In this document: one piece after another, positions 15,837-24,757 of the stretch
How the letters are laid out: every line of letters starts with the position of its first letter
How positions within the stretch are numbered: the stretch's first letter is position 1
Origin: Desulfatibacillum aliphaticivorans DSM 15576
GTDB lineage: Bacteria > Desulfobacterota > Desulfobacteria > Desulfobacterales > Desulfatibacillaceae
Length of the DNA: 64,000 nucleotides
Direction: 5' to 3'
Assembly: GCF_000429905.1 (NCBI RefSeq)
Contig: NZ_AUCT01000026.1
Coordinates: 1 to 64,000 of the forward strand
Position numbers and translations under genes: made by a program
The notes under the pieces: model-generated
Databases searched by the model: none
Seen by the model: the letters and a program-made list of their open reading frames with translations, nothing else
What the model was told of the DNA's origin: nothing

Positions 15837-16421
15837 ATGATGAATAAAAAACTTTCCAATCGAGTTTTTTGTTTGTTTCACTGCGCAGTGCTTTTTCTGT
15901 TTTTAGCTGCGTCCTGTTGGGCTGATGACGCATGCCTGGATGTCGCACAGTGCAAGGAATTGCCGGGAATGTCCAATATGTACCAGGTAAGCGATTCCCT
16001 GTATCGCGGCGCCCAGCCCAAAGCCGAAGGCTTCAAGAGCCTGGAAGCCCATGGGATTAAAACCGTGGTCAACCTGCGCATCACACAAGGGGATGAAAGG
16101 TACGCCGGGGATACAAGTATGAATTTGGTGGGCATTCCCATGTTTCCCTGGGACCCAGGGGAGGAGGATGTCATCCAATTCCTTCGGCTGACGCAAGACC
16201 CGGAAACAGCCCCGGTGTTTCTACATTGCCGCCACGGATCGGACCGGACCGGCGCCCTGACAGCCTGCTATCGGGTTGTCGTCTGCGGCTGGCCCCTGGA
16301 GCAGGCGGTGGAAGAAATGACAAAAGGCGGCTTTGGATATCATCCCATTTGGTGGACCTTGCCCAGGGACCTGGAAGATTTGGATTTTGACCGCATCCGG
16401 CGAGAAGTTTTCAGCCAATAA
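15837..16421 (+). CDS. Exported dual-specificity/tyrosine-type phosphatase
   Basis: The 194-residue product has a signal peptide (VLFLFLAASCWA) and then a compact Cys-based phosphatase domain. The P-loop HCRHGSDRTG at 130-139 gives the CxxxxxR signature with Cys131 and Arg137. Upstream YRGAQPKAEGFKSLEAHGIKTVVNLR is the typical start of the Siw14/DSP-like fold. It would act in the periplasm on phosphoprotein, phosphoinositide-like or phospho-sugar substrates. It lies between a GT-C gene and the methyltransferase set, 4 and 19 bp from its neighbours. Confidence 0.82.
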   Translation: MMNKKLSNRVFCLFHCAVLFLFLAASCWADDACLDVAQCKELPGMSNMYQVSDSLYRGAQPKAEGFKSLEAHGIKTVVNLRITQGDERYAGDTSMNLVGIPMFPWDPGEEDVIQFLRLTQDPETAPVFLHCRHGSDRTGALTACYRVVVCGWPLEQAVEEMTKGGFGYHPIWWTLPRDLEDLDFDRIRREVFSQ

Positions 16422-16440
16422 TGCGAATTTTGGAGGTGGT

Positions 16441-17589
16441 ATGAGCACGGCGACGATTTTTCAGCGATTGATCAAGGGGCAGGCCCCGCCTGTGGGCGGC
16501 ATTCCGGAGCCGCTGCAGGACGCCCTGGCCTCTGTTGCCAGCATTCGCGGCAAGTTTTCCCGCCTAAGCAGCCTGGAGCGCGTCCTGACGGCGGTCCGGC
16601 ATAAAGAGCCGGACCGGATTCCCGTGGCGCCCCTGGTGAACGCTGCGGCCAGGAGAATTTTGGGCGTTTCCTTTCCCGATTACTCCCTGAAGGCGGAAAG
16701 CGCTGCGGATGTGTTTACGGCTTCCGTGGATTTTGTGGGCGCTGACTTTATTGTGCTGCTTCTGGATTTGTCCGTGGAAGCCGCCGACTTCGGCCAGGAG
16801 ATGGTCTATCCCCTGGATTCCACAGCCCGGCCTAATTACGACAATCCCCTCATCAAAGACGTGGACGGCTACGCCAAAATCCGGCCCGTCCCTTTTGAAA
16901 AATCCGTCCGCATGAAGGAGCAGGTGCGGCTGTGCGAAATCATGGCCGAGCGCGTGGGGCTCGGGACCATGGCGGGCGGCTTTGTGTTCGGGCCTTTGGG
17001 CGTCCTTTCCATGATGCGCGGCGCAGAAGCCTTGTTCAAGGACTGCCTGAATCATCCCAAAAAGGTCATGGCCGCCTGCGAGGCCGTTACCGAAACCCTG
17101 GTGGAATTCGCCCAGGCCCAATGCGAGGCCGGCATGCCGGCCGTGGCCATAGACACCCTTTACGCCTCGTGGAACGCCCTGCCGAAAAAGGTGTGGGAGG
17201 AAATCGAAGGCCCCTTTGCAGGGCAAATCGCCCAGGCCATACGGGATAAGGGCGGCCTTGTGGGCGTCCATAATTGCGGGCACGCGCCGTACTTTGACGT
17301 TCAGATAAAGGCCATGGACGCGTCGATCATGAGCTTCGCCCACTTGCCCGACGATTGCGCCGCTCCCCGGGAGATGAAAAAAAAATACGGGGATCAATTG
17401 ACCTTGATCGGCTATGTCCCGACGCCCTTGCTGGTCCACGGAACGCCGCAACAGATTATGGATGAATGCCGGCGGCAGATAGACGTTCTGGGCAGGGACG
17501 GCGGCTTTATTTTAGCGCCCGGCTGCGAGTACCCGCCCAACATTCCGCTGGACAGCGCGTTTGCCATGATCAAGGCCGTGGAAAAATAG
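16441..17589 (+). CDS. Corrinoid:cofactor methyltransferase, UroD/MtaA family
   Basis: The 382-residue product has a GGAGGTGG site before the ATG and is a TIM-barrel member of the uroporphyrinogen decarboxylase/MtaA/CmuA family. Candidate zinc ligands of the MtaA type are His277-x-Cys279 (in VHNCGH) and Cys362 (in APGCEYPPNIP), which fits thiol activation and methyl transfer rather than UroD decarboxylation. An N-terminal extension of about 45 residues precedes the LERVLTAVRHKEPDRIPV motif. Directly downstream are a corrinoid protein and a MetH-activation-domain protein. In bacteria such sets feed methyl groups from methoxy- or methylated compounds into C1 metabolism. The methyl acceptor is unknown. 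Confidence 0.85.
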   Translation: MSTATIFQRLIKGQAPPVGGIPEPLQDALASVASIRGKFSRLSSLERVLTAVRHKEPDRIPVAPLVNAAARRILGVSFPDYSLKAESAADVFTASVDFVGADFIVLLLDLSVEAADFGQEMVYPLDSTARPNYDNPLIKDVDGYAKIRPVPFEKSVRMKEQVRLCEIMAERVGLGTMAGGFVFGPLGVLSMMRGAEALFKDCLNHPKKVMAACEAVTETLVEFAQAQCEAGMPAVAIDTLYASWNALPKKVWEEIEGPFAGQIAQAIRDKGGLVGVHNCGHAPYFDVQIKAMDASIMSFAHLPDDCAAPREMKKKYGDQLTLIGYVPTPLLVHGTPQQIMDECRRQIDVLGRDGGFILAPGCEYPPNIPLDSAFAMIKAVEK

Positions 17590-17604
17590 ACCAGAGGGGG
17601 GAGC

Positions 17605-18327
17605 ATGAATACCAACCAGGAGAAGACATATAATGACTTGCAGCAAGCCGTATCTGAAGCGGACATGGATTTGCTTGCAGCGGCCTTTGAAAGCAGTCCT
17701 GACCCGCGCCAGGCGCTTGATGCCCTGACCAAAGGCCTGGACGCGGTCAGGAAAAAATTGGGGGACTACCGCTCCTCCGTGGCCGAGTTCCTCCTGTGCG
17801 TGGACGTAATGCGCGCCGGCCTCAGGAAGATCAAGGACGCCTGCCCCAAAGACGGAGACATGCCCGTGGTCGTCATCGGAGTGGTCCGGGGAGACGTCCA
17901 CGATTTGGGCAAGAACATAGTCGGCGGAGTGTTGGAAGCCTATGGATATCGGGTGGTGGACCTGGGCAGGGACGTGGCGCCTTTGGAGTTTGTGGAGGCC
18001 GTGGAAAAGCAGGGCGCTTCCGTGCTGGCTCTTTCCGCCATGATGTCCACGCCTTTGGCGGACATGGCCCGCACCATTGAAATCTGTAGAAATCGCCTGC
18101 CTCATGTTAAGGTGTTGGTGGGCGGCGCAGCCCTGGACCAGGATGCGGCCCAAAGCATGGGCGCTGACGGCTACGCCGAGTCCGTCGTTGGCGTTCCCGG
18201 CAGCTTAAAAAGCGTCATGACTGCCGGAAAAATCCGGGCCTCCCGCGTTTTTGTGGATTACGACAAGAAGCTCAGGGTGGAAGAGGTGGAAGCCGCCTCG
18301 CCCCCGGAACAAAAATACAACTCATAA
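17605..18327 (+). CDS. Methyltransferase corrinoid (cobalamin-binding) protein
   Basis: The 240-residue product has an N-terminal helical cap domain (residues 1-85) and a Rossmann-like B12-binding domain. The base-off/His-on motif is GDVHDLGKN with Asp97-x-His99-x-x-Gly102, the His that ligates cobalt. Later segments SAMMSTPLADMARTIE and VLVGGAALDQDAAQSMGADGYAE match MtaC/MtbC-type proteins. It carries methyl-Co(III) between two methyltransferases. The tail of about 30 residues after the domain is longer than usual. It lies 15 bp after the MtaA-like gene and 12 bp before the activation-domain gene, in one operon. Confidence 0.92.
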   Translation: MNTNQEKTYNDLQQAVSEADMDLLAAAFESSPDPRQALDALTKGLDAVRKKLGDYRSSVAEFLLCVDVMRAGLRKIKDACPKDGDMPVVVIGVVRGDVHDLGKNIVGGVLEAYGYRVVDLGRDVAPLEFVEAVEKQGASVLALSAMMSTPLADMARTIEICRNRLPHVKVLVGGAALDQDAAQSMGADGYAESVVGVPGSLKSVMTAGKIRASRVFVDYDKKLRVEEVEAASPPEQKYNS

Positions 18328-18339
18328 AAGAGATTAAGA

Positions 18340-19017
18340 ATGCCCTTATTTCAACCGCCCTTGCCCAAGCCCGAAGCCGTCCTGGAGGAGTATTTCCATC
18401 AGTTGGGATACCCTAAAATCGAGGAAGTCCCGTCCCAGATAAAGGCCATCGCCGTCCCGACCTTGGAAAAAGTGATCAACCTGGCCCAGCCTTTGGCCAT
18501 GTACGAGGTTACGGAGATTCAAGAAGTCGGCGAGGCTGCCATTACCTGCAAGGGCATGGAAATATCCAGCAGATTGTGGGCGGAGTTGATCGGAAAAACG
18601 CCGGAACCTCGGAAGATTGCCGTGTTTGCCGTGACCCTGGGCAAGAAGCTGGAGGAGGAAAGCGCCCGGCTTCAGGAAAAAGCCATGGCCATGGGATTTT
18701 TCATGCATGCGGCCGGAGCCGTGGTCGCCGAAAAAGCGGTGGATGCGGTGCAATACGTGATCGGAAGGGATTCGGCCTTTGAGGGCCTGGTTATGTCGCG
18801 AAGATTTTCGCCGGGATATTGCGACTGGCCCACGGAAGGGCAAAAGGATTTGTTTGCATTTTTAAAGCCGGAAAAAATCGGAATAACCGCCTCGGAGGGT
18901 TGGGCCATGACGCCGTCCAAGTCCGTCACCGGGGCCATTGCTTTCGCCCCTGAACTGCCGAGCCTCAGCCCGTGCAGGTCCTGCCCCAGCAAGGATTGCG
19001 ACCACCGGAGGAAATGA
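18340..19017 (+). CDS. MetH-type activation-domain protein of corrinoid operon
   Basis: The 225-residue stand-alone protein resembles the S-adenosylmethionine-binding reactivation domain of B12-dependent methionine synthase. The diagnostic segment is RRFSPGYCDWPTEGQKDLF followed by LKPEKIGITASEGWAMTPSKSVTG. It ends in a Cys cluster (CRSCPSKDCDHRRK) that might hold a metal or Fe-S centre. Such proteins next to corrinoid methyltransferases are thought to rebind or reductively reactivate the cobalamin. It is the last gene of the three-gene set. A short hairpin (CCGGAGG/CCTCCGG) overlaps its end but has no T run. Confidence 0.85.
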   Translation: MPLFQPPLPKPEAVLEEYFHQLGYPKIEEVPSQIKAIAVPTLEKVINLAQPLAMYEVTEIQEVGEAAITCKGMEISSRLWAELIGKTPEPRKIAVFAVTLGKKLEEESARLQEKAMAMGFFMHAAGAVVAEKAVDAVQYVIGRDSAFEGLVMSRRFSPGYCDWPTEGQKDLFAFLKPEKIGITASEGWAMTPSKSVTGAIAFAPELPSLSPCRSCPSKDCDHRRK

Positions 19018-19041
19018 ATCCTCCGGCGGGACAAACTCCAT

Positions 19042-19827
19042 CTATTCGTGTTTTTTCTCGGCCTGCTCCAACTCGTGGGTGCGGTCCTTGGAAAAATCCA
19101 TGTCTTTCAGCCCGGATTCATCCTTGGGGTTGATCAGCACGAACCGGTTGCACAAGTCGATTTCCACGGCGCCTTGTTCAAAGGTCAGGGCCAGGATGTG
19201 GCCGCCTTGTGTTTTATCGTCAGACAAAAAGTGCAGGTGATATCCGGGCACGCCGATGCCCTTGGCGTAAGGGGGCGTGCGGAAACCCACCACCGTGCCC
19301 TTGACGTTTTTCATATGAAATTGGGACTGGTTTTTGGTGACCTCCACCAAAGGCGGATAGGGCTTGGTCTGCTCGGGCACGCTCCGGGTGAGCATCGTGG
19401 AAAAGGTTCCGGTGGCTTTGACGGCCAAAAAGATGTTCTGGTTGGGCACGGCCAGGTCCGTGACGTGCATGAGGCCTTTCAGGTCGGTTCCGGGGATGAT
19501 GTTTACAGCCTTGTCTGGCAGAAATTCCGCAACGCAGGCGAACGGCGTGGTTTCCTCAGGACCGGGCGTCACAACGCTGCCGTCGTACTTCACCTGGTAG
19601 ATTTGCCGGTCCAGGACAACCATTTCTCCGTCCAGGCCGTCAAAGGTGCCAATGCCCATGTCGCCGTGTTCAAGGATTTTGCTGCATTTCTCCTGGCCGT
19701 CGTAGGCGCCCGCCAATATTGCGTCGATAAACGAATATTGGGTGATCGTATCCTGCTGGGTTGTCGCGCACCCCGCAAGAAGAATGAAGATGCAAAAAAT
19801 CGCGGGAACCCGGAAAACCTGCTTCAT
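19042..19827 (-). CDS. budA: Alpha-acetolactate decarboxylase, predicted lipoprotein
   Basis: The 261-residue product belongs to the acetolactate decarboxylase family (acetolactate to acetoin + CO2). The zinc-binding HLHFLSDDKTQGGHIL block and the VPGYHLHF motif are present. Unusually the protein starts with a lipoprotein signal, FILLAGC with Cys20 as the lipid-modified residue, so it is predicted to be anchored in a membrane facing the periplasm. Cytoplasmic forms lack this. The start overlaps the stop of the STAS gene by 1 bp, and glgP lies 13 bp further upstream, giving an operon glgP - STAS - budA. Confidence 0.87.
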   Translation of the reverse strand: MKQVFRVPAIFCIFILLAGCATTQQDTITQYSFIDAILAGAYDGQEKCSKILEHGDMGIGTFDGLDGEMVVLDRQIYQVKYDGSVVTPGPEETTPFACVAEFLPDKAVNIIPGTDLKGLMHVTDLAVPNQNIFLAVKATGTFSTMLTRSVPEQTKPYPPLVEVTKNQSQFHMKNVKGTVVGFRTPPYAKGIGVPGYHLHFLSDDKTQGGHILALTFEQGAVEIDLCNRFVLINPKDESGLKDMDFSKDRTHELEQAEKKHE

Positions 19828-20192
19828 TACACTGCTCCTTCCGTCGCGGGCCCTTTGGAAACCAACGCATCAAGGGCCACGTTTTTGTTGGGATAAATAT
19901 TAAAGACCCTGTCCAGCCGCGTAAGGCTGAAAACCTGGCCCACCTGCTCCTGAATCCCGCAAAAGGCCAGGGCGCCGGAGCCGGAGAGCTTTTTCACCAT
20001 GGCCACCATGACTCCCAGGCCGCTGGAATCCAGAAACTTGACGTGCGAAAGATCCAGGACGATCTTTTTATGCCCCTCGTCAATGGCTTCCACCAAGGCG
20101 GCTTTAAACTCATCCTGAATGGAAGCGTCGATGTTCTTCTCCATGGGGGTCAGAATCATGACGTCTTGTTCTTGCTTGGAATGTATTCTCAT
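19827..20192 (-). CDS. STAS-domain anti-sigma-factor antagonist
   Basis: The 121-residue single STAS domain has the SpoIIAA/RsbV signature FLDSSGLGVMVAMVKKL. The Ser in DSSG is the usual phosphorylation site that switches binding to a kinase/anti-sigma factor. LDRVFNIYPNKNVALDAL closes the fold. A GAGGAG site precedes the ATG. No anti-sigma kinase (RsbW) or phosphatase is in the window, so its partner is elsewhere. It sits between the glgP and acetolactate decarboxylase genes, suggesting control of carbon-storage metabolism through a partner-switching module. Confidence 0.9.
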   Translation of the reverse strand: MRIHSKQEQDVMILTPMEKNIDASIQDEFKAALVEAIDEGHKKIVLDLSHVKFLDSSGLGVMVAMVKKLSGSGALAFCGIQEQVGQVFSLTRLDRVFNIYPNKNVALDALVSKGPATEGAV

Positions 20193-20205
20193 ATCCGCTC
20201 CTCTT

Positions 20206-22743
20206 TCACCAAGCCCTTGCCGTGGCGATGGATGAAGGATCGCTGGGAGTGTATTTTAACTTGCCGGATTTCTCCGCCTCGGTTGGGGGAATGGCAACCA
20301 GATCCCAGATTTCTTCAGCGTATTGCCGGATGGTCCTGTCCGAGGAAAAATGGCCTACGCGAGCCACGTTCAGGATCGCTTTTTTCGCCCAGAGGGTTTT
20401 GTCCACATATTCCTGGGTGGACAGTTCCCTGGTTTTCACATAGGATTCCAGGTCCGCCAGGTGGAAAAACATTTCATTATCCGCCAGCAGATAATCCTTC
20501 AGCCAGGCAAACAGCCCGGACTCCCGGGGGCAGAAACGGTCGCTGGCCAAGGAGTCCACCACCCGCTTGATCATAGGATGCTTGTCGTACATGGCCTTGG
20601 GTTTGTAGCTGCCCGCGCGCTTCATTTTCTCGATTTCATACGCTGTCAGCCCACAAATGTAAATGTTTTCCCGGCCGACTTTTTGGGAGATTTCGATATT
20701 GGCGCCGTCCATGGTGCCGATGGTCAAGGCGCCGTTCAGGGCGAACTTCATGTTACCCGTGCCCGAGGCTTCGAACCCCGCCGTGGAAATCTGCTGGCTG
20801 ATGTCCGCCGCCGGGATGATTTGCTCCGCAAGAGTCACCCGAAAATTGGGCGCAAAGGCCACTTTTAAAAAGTCCCGGGCCTTGGGATCGTCCTCTATGG
20901 TGTTGCCCACGTTGTGGATCAGCTTGATCAATTGCTTGGCGGCCCAGTATCCGGGGGCGGCCTTGCCTGCGAAGATGAATGTCTTGGGGCTGACCGGCTC
21001 CACGCCGTCCTCAGTCAGGGCCAGGTACTCCCAGATAATCCCCAGCACGTTCATAAGTTGCCGTTTATATTCGTGAATGCGCTTGACCTGAACGTCGAAC
21101 AAAGAGGCGGGATCCACCTCCACCACCGTGGTGTTGAAGATGACGTCCTTCAGGCGCTCCTTGTTGCCGTGCTTGACTTGCATAAACTTCTCGCAAAAGG
21201 CCGGATCCTCGGCGAACGGCTCCAGTTCCCGGAGCCTTTCCAGGTCCGTGACAAAGCCCGGGCCGATGGCGTCCTCAATCAAGTCATGCAGATTGGGGTT
21301 GGCCACGCACAGCCAGCGGCGAGGCGTAATCCCGTTGGTTTTGTTGTTAAAGCGTTCAGGCCACATTTCAAAGAAATTGGGCGCCAGGGATTTTTTAATC
21401 AGATCCGTGTGCAGCGCGGAAACCCCGTTGACGGAATGAGCGCCGACAATAGCCAGGTTAGCCATGCGCACCTGCCTGGGAGGGCCTTCCTCCATAATGG
21501 ACATGTTACGCATGCGGTCCACGTCGCCGGGCCACAGGGTGACCACCCTGTCCAGGAACTGCTGATTGATGTCGTATATGAACTGGAGATGGCGCGGCAA
21601 CAGCCTGGCCAGGAGCGATTCCGGCCATTTTTCCAGGGCTTCGGGCAGAAGCGTGTGGTTGGTGTAGGCGATGGTCCGGTTGGTGATGTCCCAGGCGCGC
21701 TCCCAGGGGACCCATTTTTGGTCCACCAGAATCCGCATTAACTCGGCCACGGCCAGGGCGGGGTGGGTGTCGTTCAATTGGATCGCCACTTTTTCCGGGA
21801 ACTTGTTAAAATCGCTGTAATCCTTTTCGTAGGTGCGGACGATGTCGTTCAAGGAGCAGGCCACCAGAAAGTATTCCTGGATCAGCCGCAATTCACGCCC
21901 CGCCTCGTAGGAATCCTTGGGATAGAGAATCTTGGAGATTTTTTCCGACTCGATTTTCTGCTCCACGGCCCGCAAGTAGTCGCCTTCGTTAAAGATCTTG
22001 ATATCGAACTCCGTGGAAGGCCGGGCCGCAAACAACCTAAGGCGGTTCACCGTCAACCCGCCGTATCCGGCGATGGGGATGTCGTAGGGCACGCCCGTAA
22101 CCAGGTTCCAGCCCAGCCAAAGGGGATTGTGGCGGCCCCATTTGTCCTTGGTCTCCTCGATCCTGCCGTACATGGGCACGATGCACGCGGCGTCCGCACG
22201 CTCCACCTGCAAGGCCGGCGCTTCCGAAATCCAGGAGTCGGGCTTTTCCCGCTGATATCCGTTGCTGATATCCTGTTCGAACAGGCCGTAGTCGTAATGG
22301 AGCCCATACCCGAATCCCGGCATGTCCAGGCTGGCCATGGAATCCAGAAAGCAGGCGGCCAGACGGCCCAAGCCGCCGTTGCCCAGGGCCGCGTCCCGCT
22401 CCTGGTCGCAGATGGTTTCCACGTCCGTGCCCAAAAGTTGCAAGGCCTCGGCCACCTGATCGTAAATCTTCATGGCCCGCAGGTTGTTGGCCAGGGATCT
22501 TCCTATGAGAAACTCCATGGAAAGATAATACAGCCGTTTCGCGCCGGAGTCTTCGTACCTTTGGTTTGTCTTGAGCATTTTTTCAAGCAGGCGGTCCCTG
22601 ACCGAATAGGATAGGGCCAAATAGATGTCCCGCTTTGAGGCCTGGGTCGGCACAACCCCCAGGGAGTAAGCCAAATGCCTTGTGATGCTCCGGTATAGAG
22701 CATCCATGGTATATCCAAGCCTGACGTACAGTTCGCCTTCCAT
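20206..22743 (-). CDS. glgP: Glycogen/starch/maltodextrin phosphorylase
   Basis: The 845-residue GT35 phosphorylase releases glucose-1-phosphate from alpha-1,4-glucans. The pyridoxal-phosphate lysine lies in EASGTGNMKFALNGALTIGT. QLNDTHPALAVAELMRIL, NGITPRRWL and YLSMEFLIGRSL are family blocks, and the length is standard. The start ATG has a GAGGTG site. A TTACAA-N16-TATAAT promoter lies upstream on the minus strand. It is the first gene of an operon with STAS and acetolactate decarboxylase genes. No other glycogen gene is nearby. Confidence 0.96.
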   Translation of the reverse strand: MEGELYVRLGYTMDALYRSITRHLAYSLGVVPTQASKRDIYLALSYSVRDRLLEKMLKTNQRYEDSGAKRLYYLSMEFLIGRSLANNLRAMKIYDQVAEALQLLGTDVETICDQERDAALGNGGLGRLAACFLDSMASLDMPGFGYGLHYDYGLFEQDISNGYQREKPDSWISEAPALQVERADAACIVPMYGRIEETKDKWGRHNPLWLGWNLVTGVPYDIPIAGYGGLTVNRLRLFAARPSTEFDIKIFNEGDYLRAVEQKIESEKISKILYPKDSYEAGRELRLIQEYFLVACSLNDIVRTYEKDYSDFNKFPEKVAIQLNDTHPALAVAELMRILVDQKWVPWERAWDITNRTIAYTNHTLLPEALEKWPESLLARLLPRHLQFIYDINQQFLDRVVTLWPGDVDRMRNMSIMEEGPPRQVRMANLAIVGAHSVNGVSALHTDLIKKSLAPNFFEMWPERFNNKTNGITPRRWLCVANPNLHDLIEDAIGPGFVTDLERLRELEPFAEDPAFCEKFMQVKHGNKERLKDVIFNTTVVEVDPASLFDVQVKRIHEYKRQLMNVLGIIWEYLALTEDGVEPVSPKTFIFAGKAAPGYWAAKQLIKLIHNVGNTIEDDPKARDFLKVAFAPNFRVTLAEQIIPAADISQQISTAGFEASGTGNMKFALNGALTIGTMDGANIEISQKVGRENIYICGLTAYEIEKMKRAGSYKPKAMYDKHPMIKRVVDSLASDRFCPRESGLFAWLKDYLLADNEMFFHLADLESYVKTRELSTQEYVDKTLWAKKAILNVARVGHFSSDRTIRQYAEEIWDLVAIPPTEAEKSGKLKYTPSDPSSIATARAW

Positions 22744-22810
22744 AATTCACCTCATCGGCCGCAGCCGGCCTAATGGAACAGGTTAAGCAAAAACAGTTCC
22801 AACATATTAT

Positions 22811-22838
22811 ATTATAATAGATGGCAGGCTCATTGTAA
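22811..22838 (-). promoter_or_regulatory. Candidate sigma70 promoter of glgP operon
   Basis: On the minus strand TTACAA (22838-22833) and TATAAT (22816-22811) are separated by 16 bp, about 70 bp upstream of the glgP start. The -10 lies in an AT-rich stretch with overlapping TATAAT-like hexamers. Confidence 0.45.
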
Positions 22839-23416
22839 GCATTATATTTTGGTTAGGCTTTGAAGAGGAGAGATATTTTTTCGAAAAGGAGGGCTGCCGG
22901 CGAATCCTCCGGCCTTAGTTGCGAGGTTTCCTTAGTATATATAGCTATTGGTTTATTCAGAATGCCCCCCAATATTTTTGGATGAAAACACCAAATACGG
23001 GAGCACTATCTTCCCCACTCCACAGTAACCTGGGCTTTTCCGGATTGGGGTGGCCCAGGAAACTCGTTTTCCTGGGCGCGTAAGCGCAAAAGGCGCGACC
23101 CGTAAGGATAATCAAGGTTTGGCCCGGTCGGCGGGCGGATGGATTTCTAGGAAGCCTGCATTTTTCGGCGACACAGGTTCAGGAAGAACATTGGTCTCCA
23201 CAAACGCTTCCTCAAGCCTTCTGTGCTATGGAAGCCCCAATCCGACGACATAGAGGATGTTTGGGAGGCCTTTTTTTCCAGTGCATTTGAGCAACCCCGG
23301 CAAGCAATCTGTGCTGCCGCTCGTGGCATTTTGACTTAATATCGCCCTTGTTTGATCTGAAATTCTGCTAAAATAATACATAATTTCAAAGGGTTGTTAA
23401 GTTATTGAGTTTTTGA
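22839..23416. other. Intergenic region upstream of glgP
   Basis: No gene is supported here. The stretch holds a hairpin GCCCAGGAAA-CTCG-TTTCCTGGGC near 23052-23077 with no T run. The remaining short open frames have no family likeness and poor start sites. Confidence 0.5.
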
Positions 23417-23452
23417 GAGACGTCCCCTGAAGTTGAGACGTCCCCTGAAGTT
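23417..23452 (+). repeat. 18-bp tandem direct repeat with GTCCC core
   Basis: Two perfect copies of GAGACGTCCCCTGAAGTT lie head to tail, 53 bp beyond the end of the DUF4240 gene. GTCCC-core sequences also lie just upstream of that gene (GGGAATGTCCCTTA near 24090) and around the NYN gene at 39.8-40.8 kb. Confidence 0.7.
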
Positions 23453-23504
23453 CTTTGGCGCGAATCCTCTGTAGCCGCGTGTTATCGTCCTTGGTTGATA
23501 TGTG

Positions 23505-24056
23505 TTACCAAAATTTCCACCATGGTTTTTTACTTGCCGTTGCGCTGTTTTCAGAATCAATGACGGAATATTTTGCCGCAAGGAGGGGATAGAGATTATC
23601 CACATTTTCCTCGTCCCACTCCTCTCCGGAAGGTTCATCTGGAAAAGGTATGTCCCTGTCTGGAATATCTCCCAGTTTTTCCTCCGCAACATCGTATTTC
23701 ACATATTGAAAGCCCTCATAACAAAGGTCCTCATCGTATTCAAAATCGAGATTGGCAAGAGATTCCGGATCAGCCAATGCTGCTTCATAAATTTTCCGAC
23801 CCAGAGAGATCAATGTTGCACGGAAGTCGGAGAAAGAGTCATCTGAGCATCCACCGTGCATGACATAGGCGGCGCCCCATAATGGCCAAGTATAAGCAAA
23901 AGCGTCCGCTGAATCAAAATGCCTGATGAAGTCACGCAAATCCTGGTCTTTTAACTTTAATAGCCTATTTTTAAGTAACTCGCATTTCCGATCCATATTG
24001 CCGTCTGATTCATCATGAACCGCTTCAATTATTTGCCAAAATTCGTCTTTATTCAT
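23505..24056 (-). CDS. DUF4240 domain protein
   Basis: The 183-residue product starts MNKDEFWQIIEAVHDES at an ATG with a GGAGA site 8 bp upstream; an ATG six codons earlier is less well placed. The pattern DEFWxIIE...LKDQDLRDFIRHFDSADAFAYTWPLWGAAYVMHGGCSDDSFSDFRATLISLGRKIYEAAL, read in pieces, is the DUF4240 fold, with a tail DxEYDEDLCYEGFQYV. The family is of unknown function and resembles SMI1/immunity-type solitary proteins. No toxin gene is adjacent. It is flanked by GTCCC-core repeats, which suggests horizontal movement. Confidence 0.75.
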   Translation of the reverse strand: MNKDEFWQIIEAVHDESDGNMDRKCELLKNRLLKLKDQDLRDFIRHFDSADAFAYTWPLWGAAYVMHGGCSDDSFSDFRATLISLGRKIYEAALADPESLANLDFEYDEDLCYEGFQYVKYDVAEEKLGDIPDRDIPFPDEPSGEEWDEENVDNLYPLLAAKYSVIDSENSATASKKPWWKFW

Positions 24057-24279
24057 TATTTCGATCTCCATCACAGAGAATTCTTGGGAATGTCCCTTAC
24101 TAAGCGACTGACTTTATATAATCCTGAAATCATGTATGAATGTTGAGTCATAATTTTAGATTAACTTGGTTTAATTTTGCTTGAGAACCTTGAAGAGCAT
24201 GCTGGATGAACGACAAAACCAGTTCTGCCGGGGCAAAGCGCCAAACCCCAGCCGCATTTATCCTTGAAGGCTTCGCCCC

Positions 24280-24696
24280 CTAAAATCCTTTATATTTTTC
24301 CGGGAGTTCGTCAAACCTGGGAATTTCAGATAACGCATTGTCCCAGTTCGCTTTATTTCTGCAATAGATATGCCCTTGCGGTTTGATGTCCACGTCACTG
24401 TCGAGGCTCCCCGCCGGAACGACCAGCAATGCTCCGTTCATCTGGATGTTTGGAAGAGCCGACCCGCACATTGGACAGAAACTTTTTATGTGGCCTTCTG
24501 ATTTGAAGTCAAAGGTTTGCACATCATCCTTCCCTGACAACCAGGTCAGCCTGGCTGTGGAGGAAAAAAGGTTTGCCGCATGAGCGGAACCGGTGTCTTT
24601 GCGGCAACGTTCGCAATGGCAAAGAAAAAAGTTTTCAAACTCTCCGTCCACTTCAAACCGTATTTTCCCGCAAAGGCAAGATCCCTTGTATATCAT
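24280..24696 (-). CDS. GFA-family (glutathione-dependent formaldehyde-activating-like) protein
   Basis: The 138-residue zinc protein of the GFA/CENP-V fold has the ligand pattern CLCGKIRFEV near the N-terminus, CHCERCRKDTGS in the middle and FCPMCGSALP further on. The type enzyme promotes S-hydroxymethylglutathione formation, but most members are uncharacterised and sulfate reducers rarely use glutathione, so a specific reaction is not claimed. It is a monocistronic minus-strand gene lying beyond the terminator of the acyl-CoA ligase. Confidence 0.85.
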   Translation of the reverse strand: MIYKGSCLCGKIRFEVDGEFENFFLCHCERCRKDTGSAHAANLFSSTARLTWLSGKDDVQTFDFKSEGHIKSFCPMCGSALPNIQMNGALLVVPAGSLDSDVDIKPQGHIYCRNKANWDNALSEIPRFDELPEKYKGF

Positions 24697-24757
24697 AATA
24701 TTTCCTTAGCTTTTTTTGGGTTTCCATGGCGGCGCACCGCCGCGCCAGGCCCTCCGT

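Noticed and set aside
16564..17451. 295-residue minus-strand frame opposite the MtaA-like gene
   Set aside because: Shadow of a well-supported methyltransferase gene in a three-gene operon.
22880..22960. c-di-GMP-I (GEMM) riboswitch-like string CCTCCGGCCTTAG
   Set aside because: The GGGCAAACC half and the correct helix pairing are missing, and it points away from the glgP gene.
23417..23452. Possible CRISPR start
   Set aside because: Only two 18-bp units directly abutting with no spacers and no cas genes; a simple tandem repeat.
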